Origin: Isoetes taiwanensis
Taxonomy: Eukaryota; Streptophyta; Lycopodiopsida; Isoetales; Isoetaceae
Length of the DNA stretch: 64,000 bases
Assembly: GCA_021234155.1 (NCBI GenBank)
Contig: JAJEKV010000055.1
Coordinates: forward strand, 4,327,537 to 4,391,536
Direction: 5' to 3'
Shown: one piece after another, positions 49,615 to 60,598 of the stretch
How the letters are laid out: every line of letters starts with the position of its first letter
How positions within the stretch are numbered: the first letter of the stretch is position 1
Position numbers and translations under genes: made by a program
Notes under the pieces: generated by a model
Told to the model about the DNA's origin: nothing
The model's input: only the letters and a program-made list of their open reading frames with translations
Database searches by the model: none

Positions 49615-50219
49615 CATCGAACCACGCATTTTTAGGAAAGGATCACCTGACATGCAAAAACATAGCAATTATTTTTCAAGCAAAATAACACTTTCTTTAA
49701 AACCCTTGCACTTTACATATCTTGAACATGCAACACATTCATGACCACGCTCTATCTAGCAAAATGTTCTTTCATAAATGTTGGGGATTATTAACAGGAT
49801 TTGATATAATCATAGCCATACCATATCCAAAAAAATTCTTTGTACTTAGGTTTTTTTAAGATAACTAAACTTAAATATAGACAAATTACAGAAATTTTGC
49901 CACGTGCAATCTTGAACATTAAATTCCCTTATGTTCTAATTTTTAAAATTCACCATACATTTTCAGATTTAGAGCCCCTTATGTTCTAATTTTAGAATTC
50001 ACCATACATTTCCATATTTAGAGCTCGATCTAAATACCATACAAGTTGCATCTATATTTATGGTCCCTCGAGTCTATAACTTTTGGGACCCTCGAGTCTA
50101 TAACAACCTTTATATATATACAAGAAAATTAATACGTCCTACGGCGCATTGTTCCCATTTTAGCATTTTCTTATGGTGCAAGGCCCTGTCGTGCTCTATG
50201 TACTATATTTAGCATTCAT
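49615..50219. other. AT-rich intergenic sequence
   Basis: No gene is seen. CCCTTATGTTCTAATTTT is duplicated (49926-49960 and 49977-50005), as is CCCTCGAGTCTATAAC (50067-50104). Confidence 0.5.
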
Positions 50220-50860
50220 GAAGATTCCCCTAGATTCTCTCAGAATTTTTCAATTTTGATTGAGGCGCTTCCATGAGCATTTAGAACCTTCCAAAATAAT
50301 CTATTTTGGATCTGTGCAACATTTCTAGAACACTTTCTATTTTAATACTAAGGCGCTTGCCCTGAGCATCTTTGCAAAAGCTTAAAAAAACTCTAAGGTT
50401 TCATCAAGATTTTCTTCGATTCCCTTAGATATTATGAAGATTTCCTTAGATTCAACTAGATTTTAAGAGATTCCCTTAGACTTGTAAATATTTTCCTAGA
50501 TTCTCTTATAATTTATGAGATTTTCTTAGATTCCCTTTAATTCTCCTGGATTCCTTTACATTCTAGAAATTTCTAGAACTTTCTGGAACATTCTGAGACT
50601 TTCAACTTTCTAGAAGTATTTCCCTATTCCCTTACATCCCCGAAGATTCCCCTACATTCTAGAACTTATTAGAACAATTATCTTATATTCCAAAACATTT
50701 TGGAACTCTGGAACTTTCTAGAACATTCTAGAAAATTCTAGAACTTTCTAGAGTCTTCTAGAACATTCTAGAGCCTTCTAGAACTATCTAGAATGTTATA
50801 TTCTATTTTATCTTAATGCTACGCTTAACTATATTTGAAACATTATTATTTTAATGAATT
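50220..50860. repeat. AGATTC-type repeats ending in TTCTAGAA palindromes
   Basis: 50220-50560 is a degenerate array of AAGATTCCCTTAGATT-like units. 50560-50795 is a dense run of TTCTAGAA and TTCTAGAACATTCTAG units. TTCnnGAA is the core of heat-shock elements, so the run could bind heat-shock factors, but a simple-repeat origin is as likely. Similar sequence occurs at 2760-2880 and, inverted, at 54735-54930. Confidence 0.7.
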
Positions 50861-50863
50861 AAT

Positions 50864-51260
50864 GCTTGGTCTAGTGGTTAGAATGGGGGGATTGATGACC
50901 AGGGTTCAAATCCCCCAAATAACATAAAAATTTTAAAAGACTCTCCTTAAGGACCGAGCATTCAATATGAGCCTTAAGATCTTAGATTCGATCAACGATC
51001 GAGATCTCACCATATGAAAGCAACATGAGCCGTAGGATCTATTACATATAATTCCCAAAGCCATGTAGACCGTAAGATATGTGCAAAGCCACCTGAGCCG
51101 TAGGATCTCGGACCGACGGTCAGGATCAAGAACAACCTGGACCGTAGGATCGTCTATATAGAATCTATATATAAACTCACAAGCCATCTGGGCCGTAGGA
51201 TATGTCCCCAAGCAACGTGAGCCGTCGGATCTCGAACAGACGGTCGGATAAGTGCGACAA
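50864..51260 (+). mobile_element. tRNA-derived SINE-like unit
   Basis: The head has an A box TGGTCTAGTGG (50867-50877) and a perfect B box GGTTCAAATCC (50903-50913), spaced as in a tRNA. The folding of a full tRNA is poor, which fits a SINE head. The body (50965-51225) has seven copies of a GAGCCGTAGGATCT-like motif at uneven spacing. The 3' end and target duplication are not clear, and the Helitron at 51307 begins soon after. Confidence 0.6.
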
Positions 51261-51306
51261 ACATAAGAACATATATATGTTAGATATATGATTGATATGT
51301 ATAGAA

Positions 51307-54293
51307 TCTTATATTATAATGTTTTAGTGCAAGTAATGGACCACGCCCTAATTTGAACGGTCCGGATTGATCTATACAACGGTGTAGATGATGCCACGAC
51401 AAAAGCCTTTTTATCTCAAAAAAAGCAAAAAAAGAAAGGGGTTGGACGTATTAGGGTTTGGGTGCTGCTGTGCTTCGTTGCTTCCTATGTAGCATCTTCG
51501 ACGTACCTGTAATTCTTCAGCAGCACCTTCCATCTACTGGAACTGCTTTGAATCTCAGATCGATGATTTATACATGCGAAAATTTCTCTAAGACCTATCC
51601 CTGATCGCTGAGTTCTAGAATACTCCCGCAACTTTGAGCTCGCATGACCTCGATCTCTGTGGAAGAAGCTAAGATAGGGATTTGATGGCTAAGGACCGGT
51701 TTTTTGCCGTGAAAAAGGGGGTTATCAAATTTGTTGCCACTTCAAGAGCTTCGCAAATTTCCCTTGCAGGTTCCAGCAAGACCACAGTTATGAATATTTT
51801 CTTTTTTCTCTCGATTTCCTTTGAGCTTTGCTATGAACTCAAGTATTATATTCAACCCTGCAGGGCGCACGTTAAGAGAACTGAGAGCTCTCTAACATGG
51901 GCGACTGTTAGTCTGAGCTCATAATATTCGGTGACTGTTGGTCCGTCTGTATCATTCTGCTGTGGGATGACATTTTCGAAACTTCTAGGATCAGAGAGCT
52001 TTGATGGAGCTTACAGGTCTGGCCCAAATGGTGTCTGGCACTATGATTATGAAGCTGGTTCTAAGACTGCGTAAATCGTGAGGTCCAGGGTGCAGTGGAT
52101 AGCCTCTTCCAGGAGATTTGTTCCCAGTTGGCATCTTCCAAGTGGATAGCCTCTCCCAGTGGATAGCCTCTTCCAGCAGATTTTATATTGACCCTAATGA
52201 ATGATTTTATCTTTGGACGGTTCAGATAACCACAATCTTTTGCCTTTCTTCTTGCTCCAGCGATTTAGAGTTTCAGAGGAGATGCCTATTTTTGGCTTGC
52301 AGGTAGGTATTCAGGAGGAGTAACTCTCAAAACCTTTGTTCATCACTCAAAATCTCTGTTCATCGCTCAGAATCTCTGTTCATGGCTCTGCAAAAGAGGA
52401 TTATGGCATGCGGGCTGGTATGCATGCTGGTTATGGTAGTCAAAGGAGATGTTTAAATCGATGGTGGTTTATTTTCGTAGCTGAGCCAGTGAGGTAAGAT
52501 TTTGGTTTATGTTTGGCTTTGTTCTTCTTCACTCATTTCATTTTTCTGTTGGCAACGATAATCTAGCTTCAGAAACAGTGGACACGATGATTTGTTTGTG
52601 GATAGGCCCAAGAACATGCATTTGCTGTAGATCTATACTTCTTAGAATAGGAAGGCAAAAGCAAAGATAGATAGCTTGCTTTAGGTCCTTAAGTTATTCT
52701 GCATATTTGGCTTGTGCCTTTGGGCCTTTCAGAGTAGGAAGCCTTCTAAGGCTACTGTTCTAGGTAATTTAATCTGCATCTAATTTGAGGTGGATTTTGC
52801 AGGAGACGTATGTTTATTTCTATAATGTGAATGTCATATCCACAAGCAAAAAATAGAGATGCTGAGGTAAGAATATGAGCGAAGACTGATGTAAAACAAT
52901 TATTTTGCCAAGTAGTTATGACAGATTTTGAATGATGAAACTGTTTGGATCATCCAAACAATCTTTTGAAGATGATAATAAGGTTGTGCTTCATTATTTC
53001 TTTCGTTCTTTGTTGAAGAGGAAATATAAGTAGTTCTCCTAATCTATAGCTACAATTTTAATAACATCATGAGCTCTTACTGCAAATCTCCTTGGCAGGC
53101 ATATGCCTTTTGTACACAATCTACAATAGTAAGAAACCATAGGATCTTTTTTGATACGGTTCTCTACATGTTGGGAATTGAAATAGCTTATAATGTGGAC
53201 ATTAAGCTTTATAAATTTGTACTGCAAAATGGAGGACCGAAGAAGTTTGGAGCTGCTACAGTTCCTAATCTTGATCAAGGTATATGGCATTATTCCAGAC
53301 ATCCAAACTAAGCAGGCGAGCAGATGTGGTGGTAGGGATTAACGTTTTGTGTTGGAATGTTGTTTAGGGCTAGGTAATTATGGGTGCCTTTGTAAATAGC
53401 ACGTGCTTGGCATATGTCACAATCCTGGTGGAAAGAAGCAGGCTTATGCAAACAAGGTTCAAGCCTATAGTAAAATGAAACAGTTTACACCAGTTTGGGT
53501 ACCATATTTTATTTAAACTATAGGACTAAGAAGGATTGATGACATCCATTGTCAAACAACGTTTTGATACCAGCTAGGCAGCTCTACATATCACCCATGA
53601 TTTCCACAGCACAGTGCTCAAATTCTTATTGAAGTAAGCTGATTTTTTTGTGAAAAAATGAACCTATTGATGTCAAACAACATAACAATTTCCCTTGAAT
53701 GGAAAGCCAATGCATATACACTTGATTTATTATTATACCATTCCTACATTGTTACTATAATGTTCAAATAACATTCTTACTATGAGTTCCAACATATATA
53801 TTGGTAATTGTACAGTTTCGTCTCATAGACCCACCAACACATTTCTTAACTACCTCTTTCCTTCCTTCAAGCTTAAGAGAAATATTGTCAAACAAAAAAG
53901 AGCTTAGTTTTTTCAATATCCTGACAAACCCCCTTGACAAAGAAGAACCTAAATTTTTCAACATCTTTAAAACCCCCTTTCGGTAATACATAATAATACA
54001 TAATGGAATTGTTAGAAGATTAATATGTTCATAATGTGAGACTATAATTGTAACCTGTTACGTAATCAAAACTCATAGGGTGAATGTCTCATATTAGTGT
54101 CAATTTTCATTTGCCCCTTTCATGTTTGTGCTTTATTTGGAAATACATGTTGGCAAAGTTTATTTGTCTAGAGAGTATTTGTCTACATCAGAGGTTTTAG
54201 AACTACAAACAGTTACTTATGGATGTGAACATTGAAGCAGAAACATTTACAAGTTTCTAGCCTATGCCCAGCAACGCTGGGCACTATAACTAG
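51307..54293 (+). mobile_element. Helitron with a captured gene fragment
   Basis: The 5' end is A|TCTTATATTATAATG at 51307, followed by CCCTAATTTGAACGG, both shared with the Helitrons at 24837 and 27053. The 3' end is the GCCCAGCAACGCTGGGC hairpin, then CACTATAACTAG at 54293 and T. The length is 2987 bp. There is no Rep/helicase gene. The inside carries a DUF1295-like pseudogene on the plus strand in place of the purine tract of its relatives. Confidence 0.8.
53099..53516 (+). pseudogene. DUF1295/steroid 5-alpha-reductase-like C-terminal fragment
   Basis: It starts after an acceptor-like CTTGGCAG. The frame reads KFGAATVPNLDQGIWHYSRH then PN, a stop (TAA, 53309), and AGEQMWW; related proteins have Tyr-Phe-Gly-Glu-Gln there. 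After more damage it resumes with AFVNSTCLAYVTILVE and ends SKMKQFTPVWVPYFI with a stop at 53516. These are the conserved C-terminal blocks of membrane proteins of the 3-oxo-5-alpha-steroid 4-dehydrogenase-like group. At least two nonsense changes and frameshifts make it non-functional. Upstream exons may lie at 51680-53000; I could not identify them. It lies inside a Helitron, so gene capture is the likely origin. Confidence 0.75.
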
Positions 54294-54731
54294 TACTTAT
54301 AATAATCATGTGGAAAATTTATAAACTACAAGTAAAAATCATAACATTGACAACACAAATTGGCAATTCCTTACCACCCCTTACAAAAGTAGGTGGTACT
54401 CTAGAAATTCGGAGAAACTGATAAGCACACATGGTACGATCAATGTATTAATTCCAATAATATTACAATGATGCTAGAAGAAGAAAACTTCTTTTATCTG
54501 TCTAATATTACAATGATGCTAAAAGAAGAAAACTTCTTCCTTTATCTGTCTATCATGATGATTGGCACAATGAAGACTATGGGTACAGAAGCAAATCCAT
54601 GTTTTCCAAAATGATTGGCACAATGAGAACTATAGATAGAGAAGTAAATCCATGGTTTCCAAAGTGAATTCGTAGGATTATCATTTACAGGTTACCAACT
54701 TCTGCCCAGCAACGCTGGGCACCATTACTAG
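54294..54731 (+). mobile_element. Second Helitron 3' terminus
   Basis: A clean hairpin GCCCAGCAACGCTGGGC (about 54704-54720) and CACCATTACTAG (54720-54731) followed by T form a Helitron 3' end of the same family. No matching 5' end exists between 54294 and here. The owner may start left of 51307 and contain the Helitron 51307-54293 nested in it; I could not find its 5' terminus. A unit CTAATATTACAATGATGCTA is duplicated near 54460-54530. Confidence 0.65.
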
Positions 54732-54930
54732 TCCTCTAGAAGAATCTATATGGAACCGTATGGAATCTGAAAGAATCTTGAGGGCATCTAAAGGGGATCT
54801 TCGAGAATCAATGGAATCTTCACAGAATATTGGAGAATGTAAAGGAATATTTGTAAAATCTATGCAAATCTTCATGAAACCGAGCAATCTATAGGAGTCT
54901 TAAAGAATCTAAAGGAATCTTTCACACTGG
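54732..54930. repeat. Inverted copy of AGATTC-type repeat
   Basis: A degenerate GGAATCTTCAGAGAATC-like array, the reverse orientation of 50220-50560. Confidence 0.6.
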
Positions 54931-56583
54931 GTGTGTTCTACAGGGCCAACTTCACAGTCTTTCATAATACATTATCTTGTTGCGAATAGATGCCAAGCCT
55001 AATTGAACATTACAGAACCATATGCATAATTTACCTTCCTTTTTACTACCAACAGTTAAGGAAGCATATGGTCAAATTGACAGTATTCTCATGAAATTGC
55101 CAAATTGTTTTGCACATAGCGCCTTGAAGGAAACCAAGACAAATTTAATCTACATTTGATCGATATTTGGCTGATATTATAGATGGGAGTTTGACTACAA
55201 GTTTGACTTTTGAGCCTTGAGGTCTTTGCATGTCACAATCATGTAATGTGTTGCATCTAGAGGCTAGAAGGCATAAAGCAACAAGATGACACAGAGCTTG
55301 ACCAGGTGTTGACCACGATTATAACTTCCACTTTAACTTGAGATCTTTATATTAAGTGCAAAGATCTTGATAAAGAAAGGCCTTCCAATTCCGAACTTTG
55401 CAGTATCAACCAAGCTTCTATAGCACCGATAGCATCACTTTCATGGCAGGATTCACTCTTTAATCACTCCTTCAGCTATATCTCTCCAGAATGAGCAGCT
55501 TCAAGGGCAACCCGCAGTGTACAAGCACATTATTTTAAATCAATCTCACAAGATATCCCACTACCAAATCCGATTTACCATAACCGCCCAGTAAGAATGA
55601 AGACGGACCCAATTGATCAAACCGGATAAGTTGGCCTCAGGAACCCAGACGTAACTTCCCATTTTTTACTCCTCTTTTACGACTTCCAATAAGTGGATTG
55701 GAATTTGTGATCTCAAAATGATGTCTTCATTAATTTTTACTAAATTGCTCTTTGTTTCGATGGTCCCCTTGCATCTTTCTTGTTCTCTGTCTCCGATATC
55801 CCTCTTCATCTGTTCCAACCCTTCACTTCTAAGTTCCTTCACATGTCAATACAATGCTTATATTTGCATTTCATCCACCATCTTTTGCCCCTTGCAAGGA
55901 AATTCACGCTCTCCTTTAGAACTGTGGAAGAGATAAAAATGCCTTTGGGTATTGGCAGAAGCTCCCACATCTTCTATGCATCAGAAAGATAAACTTGCCA
56001 ATTCTGCTTTAAAACCCATTGAAATCCCTTCCGAAGTATATCTGACACATTCTCACCATGACAATAAGCTTCTCCTCCCAGCTCTTGCAAGCCAGAGCTT
56101 AAAGCTATTTGATGCATCCGTGTTCATTCCTTCATCCATGTGATGCTGGCTGGTAAATGTATAGTGCCTTGCCACTACATCCCAGGTCAAGAACCCTAAG
56201 ACTTCTTCTCCAAACATGTTTTCCACTACAAAGAAGTAGAGACATTTTTCCACTGTGGAGCACTTAAACCTGGTGACTTGAGCAAATTCTTGGTCTTATA
56301 ACAAAAAATATCTAACCAAATATTACAGAATCATAACACCAGATATCCAACTCAGATATGAAAGTCGCCTTCGCTCACAAAGATCAAAACAAAAGAGAAA
56401 CAATATCAAATTATAGAGAAACAATCTGATACATTATAGCCATTTCTCCGCCCTAATATCTGCTAGCACTCTTTACATTGTGAATTTCCTTGAACATAAT
56501 ATACAATATTAACACTTCCTTGAGTATTCATGCCCCCTGTTGTATCCTTTGATATTTTACCTGTAAAAATAGGTGTTAGATCC
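54931..56583. other. Downstream region of the beta-amylase gene, unassigned
   Basis: About 1.65 kb with no recognised gene. Short frames (55718-55936 plus, 56053-56253 minus) lack motifs. It may hold the 3' UTR of the minus-strand beta-amylase-like gene. Confidence 0.4.
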
Positions 56584-57804
56584 TTATTGATCCCAATTAA
56601 GGTCTTGTGTTAATTCTCCTCTTCCATGCAGTTCGATAGGAAAACCTCCACCCATTTTTTGTGCCCCTAATCCTCCACCAGGAGCATCTCTAGAAAAGAA
56701 CAACTCTGGTTTTTCCTTTGGAAAAAGTGGCAAAAGGGAATGATGGAGAGGTACAAATGCAGTGAGAGTTTCTGAAGCTTCATGCAAAGTTACCAACTTG
56801 GAGCGCTCTAATGGTGCCCGTGGATTGAAGTAGTCTTCACTCGTCCCATAATAATCCTATAACAAGGTAACATTTCTGTAAGTCAAAAAAACCATTTACA
56901 TGTTATAAGGAAATCATACAACCCACCAATCCAGCATGCATGCGCCTGACAAACCAGATAAATTCTGTCCAGTTCTTCTGAAGCATTAGCCCGTGACAAA
57001 GGCTTGAGTATGTAAAGCTTGAAATTCTCTTCAAACAGGGGGTATCCTTGTTTACACCCTCAGGCCGAGACCTTTCTAGAATGAAGTCAAAGCTTCTCCT
57101 ATCATACGTTGGAAACAAGTTCTCATATGCAACATCAAGCCCTTCACTTTGACCGGCCTCCAAAACCTGGAAAAAACAAAATGAAATATTGACCAGCTTC
57201 CAGGGATGCAGAGAAATTATCTGAATTGGAAAGGCAGGGATGTTTGCTCTAGGTATTGGCAATATTTATCTTGGACTTGAAAACTTACATAATCAAGTCC
57301 GTTAGACGAATTATAGAAGGCACGAGAATATGTGTGTTCTTGCATGTTTCCAAGTGTCACATTGATAACCGCAGCATGTCTTGATAGCATTTGTATTACA
57401 CGTTTGTGGCCACTACCTTGAAATTTAAAATATCCAGCCTCAAGGTCAGTCCGACTTACTCTTGGGGAAAACCAACAGTGCACACCAGCAATCTGCCAGC
57501 AATATCAACATGTGATTCAAATATTACCGACATAGTATAGACTAACAAGATATTTTACCTTTGCTGTCAGCTTTATCATGCAACCAAGGAATACATCTGA
57601 AGAAGCTTCAAGAAGCGAATCACCATGGCTCAAAAGAACTTGTGAATACCAAGTCAAAAATAGTTGCTCATGATCTCTTGCATCAGAAACATGATCAACA
57701 TTATGCAGATAAGAGCACTGAGAGTGCTTAAAACTCCTCCATTTATTTCCCTTCTCTGCAGTTATGCACTTCTGAAGTTGAGCAATCAGGAACTTATTAT
57801 AACA
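56584..57804 (-). CDS. Beta-amylase-like gene, last four exons
   Basis: Four minus-strand exons have good splice sites and all in phase 0: 57559-57804, 57289-57492, 56927-57166 and 56584-56856 (stop TAA). Together they encode 320 aa without a stop. Exon 1 has CYNKFLIAQLQ and LFLTWYSQVLLSHGDSLL; exon 2 IAGVHCWFSP and AAVINVTLGNM; exon 3 LDVAYENLFPTYD and FTYSSLCHGL; exon 4 DYYG and LTAFVPLHHSLLPLFP. This is the C-terminal half of glycoside hydrolase family 14, which releases maltose from starch. The Glu of the GENAL site is kept (YENLF), but HWWY reads HCWF and the SHAAELTAG loop reads SRTDLEAGY. It may be one of the non-catalytic or altered plant members. The first half, with the other catalytic Glu, is not in the window; upstream introns may contain the gypsy element, or the gene is truncated. 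Confidence 0.85.
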
Positions 57805-57939
57805 CTGCAATAAAATGATCAGAGTTATCAGTATAGTTTTATATGCTCTTACATGGGTTTTTCATAGACAAAACAGGCTTGACAACACACGTTGACTATA
57901 AGAATGCAGTCAGCTTGGAGCAAGTACTTTTAAACTTCT

Positions 57940-58882
57940 TAAATCTGAGGGTATGCACGTCCTCCTTAGCTGTTGAGTGAGCTGTAGCTTTGAAACACCA
58001 ACTTGTTTTTGGACAGCCTGTAAATTCAAGCTACATGTCCTAGATCTGGGTTGTAGTCCATATTGAGGTTCCACAATTGATCTGGCATCCCCAACAGCAA
58101 GGACATCCCGGAGAGAGTGATTTTAGAGTGAACGCATTTTGCTTGGAGACTTGTAGTTTAAACCGACGAGTTTGCATGGAAGCAAACCTTCTGTATTCAA
58201 GTCTGCATTGCCCACCACTCTAATCCTTTTATCATCTATACATTTATTAGTCCTTTGATGAGTTTCTATTGGCACCCTAACTAACTTCATATTCTGGTGG
58301 TGGAAGAAATGGCAGTTCTTTCAGTTAACGGACACACTAATGGGCCACCTTATATGTCTGTAGCATGTTTAAATTGGTTTCAGTCTTCCATGTTCAAACT
58401 TTCATGTTCCATGTTCCATGTTCCAAAAGAGGAAGGAAAAATTGGTTTAAATCTGGTATGCACCTCCTGACCTGCAGCTTTGAAATAGCAATTTGTTATT
58501 GGACAGCCTGTAAATTCAGCAAAAATATTACATGCCCTATGTCTCCGCTGTAGTCCATATTAAGGTTCCACAATGATCTGGCATTCCAAACAGCAAGGAC
58601 ATCCGGGAGAGAGTGATTTTAGAGTGAAGGCATCTTTCTTGAGGACTTGTTAGTCAAAATTGACACAGTTTGCATAGGAGCAAGCCTTCTTCCTCCAAAC
58701 TCTGCATTGCCCACCACTCTAACCTTTTTTATCATCCATACATTTATTAGCCAGTTCACGACTTTCTATTGGCGCCCTAGCTTCATATTCTGGTTGTGGA
58801 AGAAATGGCAGTTCTTTTGGCTAACGGATGCCATTACTGGGCTGTCTTATACGTCTATAGCATGTTTAAATTGGTTTCAGTT
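57940..58882. repeat. About 430-bp direct duplication
   Basis: Units at about 57940-58385 and 58445-58882 share GGACAGCCTGTAAATTCA, TAGTCCATATT-AGGTTCCA, GAGAGAGTGATTTTAGAGTG and the final TAGCATGTTTAAATTGGTTT. They differ by substitutions and a few indels. They lie upstream of the beta-amylase exons and are non-coding. Confidence 0.8.
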
Positions 58883-58939
58883 TTGTGCTGTATTTTTTAA
58901 GATGTAGAAGATAATAAAACATGATACCAACCTTAAAGT

Positions 58940-59690
58940 CAACGTTTGTACGAGAGCTAACAGTGGTGTACATTTTATCAATCACACCATCAAGGAGCTG
59001 ACGGATTATCTCCTGATACATCATCACAAGAGCACACCTTACTATCCTCAAGGGAATGGTTTGGCTGAAAGCACCAACAAAACTCTGGTCACAATTCTCA
59101 AGAAAATTTGTGACGCTTCTCGCACTGACTGGCAAACCAAACTTCCTACTGTTCTATGGGCTTACAATACTTGTTTCAAAATAGCTACTGGTCACACTCC
59201 TTTCAAATTGGTTTATGGTCAAGAAGCTCTCATGCCTTTTGAGTACATTCTCCCCACTCTCCGTTTTCAACTGGCTACTGCCCATAATCCGCCTGCTGCA
59301 CTCAAAGAAAGGGTTTATCAATTGGAACAGTTGGATGAACTTAGAAGGGATGCTTATATTCGTGTTCTTCATGGACAACGGTTGCAAAAATCTTTACATG
59401 ACAAACGTTTGAAGACAAAAAACATTCCGGGGCCGGAGATTTGGTTCTTCTTTATGATTCAGACACAAAAATTTTAGGGTAAGCTTAAGTTTCGATGGCT
59501 TGGCCCTTATCAAATTGTTCAAGTGGTTCAACCCAGCGTTTTCCAGCTGGCTGAGTTAGATGGAACTCCATTACCTACACTGGTTAATGGCTTTCGCCTC
59601 AAACCATTTCATACCACAGCAAGTGACACTCACCAAACAGATACAGTTCAAGACGCACACACAACAGATAGTGACTAAAACGGCGGCATA
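58940..59690 (+). pseudogene. Gypsy integrase fragment, Tat/Athila type
   Basis: The frame reads NSGVHFINHTIKELTDYL, STPYYPQGNGLAESTNK, RTDWQTKLPTVLWAYNT, HTPFKLVYGQEALMPFE, and after a frameshift near 59475 GKLKFRWLGPYQIVQ and LVNGFRLKPFH. The catalytic Glu (GLAEST) is present. The second catalytic Asp, expected just before NSG, is Ala (GCT). The HHCC module and first Asp are missing. No chromodomain follows. The fragment ends near 59690. Confidence 0.85.
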
Positions 59691-60598
59691 TTATATTATA
59701 GGTGGAAATTTTTTACAAAATGTGGGCACGACCCGGCTATTTTCGCTATGGGGCGCCCTATATACAAAAAGCGGGCTCGAGCCCTATCTACTAAAACCTA
59801 AGAAGAAAAAACCCTCTACTGCGGGTTGGGGAGGTGATGCGGAGGAGGTGGTAGAGGTTACGCTTTCGGGGTCAATGAAGGTGAGAACCACCTCCATTGC
59901 GTTGGTCTTGGATGGGGATGTTCAGCCATCGGCACACCAACCATCCATTCTCGAGCCACGATTGTGGCGGCCTTGAAGGTCGAGACAATCCATCTTGGGT
60001 AATCCACTCTCGGCGGTTAGTGGGCATAGTGCGGTTCTCGTTCAAACCCGGCCGCCATCTTTGGCGCCATCGGATGTCTTCGCTTCACTCCGGTTCGTCT
60101 TATATAGCCAATGCGGAACTCCTTGTCGGCGTGGACCAATCACAACCATCGCCAGCGTGTTTGCAATGCAAAATTTTGTTTCTAAAATGAGAATCTTTTC
60201 TCCGCGCATATCTAGCCATGGTACCTTCGACACATTCCTTTTAATGATATCCCACTTCGAGTTGCCGGCATTAAATGCCATTCCTTACATACTCGTCAAA
60301 CATTAATGTGTGTCCTTTTATTTTGTCACATCCGATCATTCTCTCGCCTCATCTCCACCGTTCATTGCTTCTCCCTTTTTGTTGTTGGGGACTTAGCCAA
60401 ATTTTTGCCTCTCAATCCCCTCCTTGGCATCTTTGATTTTGGCACCATCTTGATTCTGATTTACGCCCTCATCATACCTCTTCGCCTCCATTTTGGCGCC
60501 CTAAACCTTTTCGTCTCTCTGCGCCTTAGTCCTTCCATCCTCAGTTCTCGGCTCTCCGCCTTCTTCAACCCGGTTCATACGTTAGGCGCTTTTTAGCC

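Noticed and set aside
50864-50919. Functional tRNA gene
   Set aside because: A and B boxes are good, but the acceptor and anticodon arms do not pair well; better read as a SINE head.
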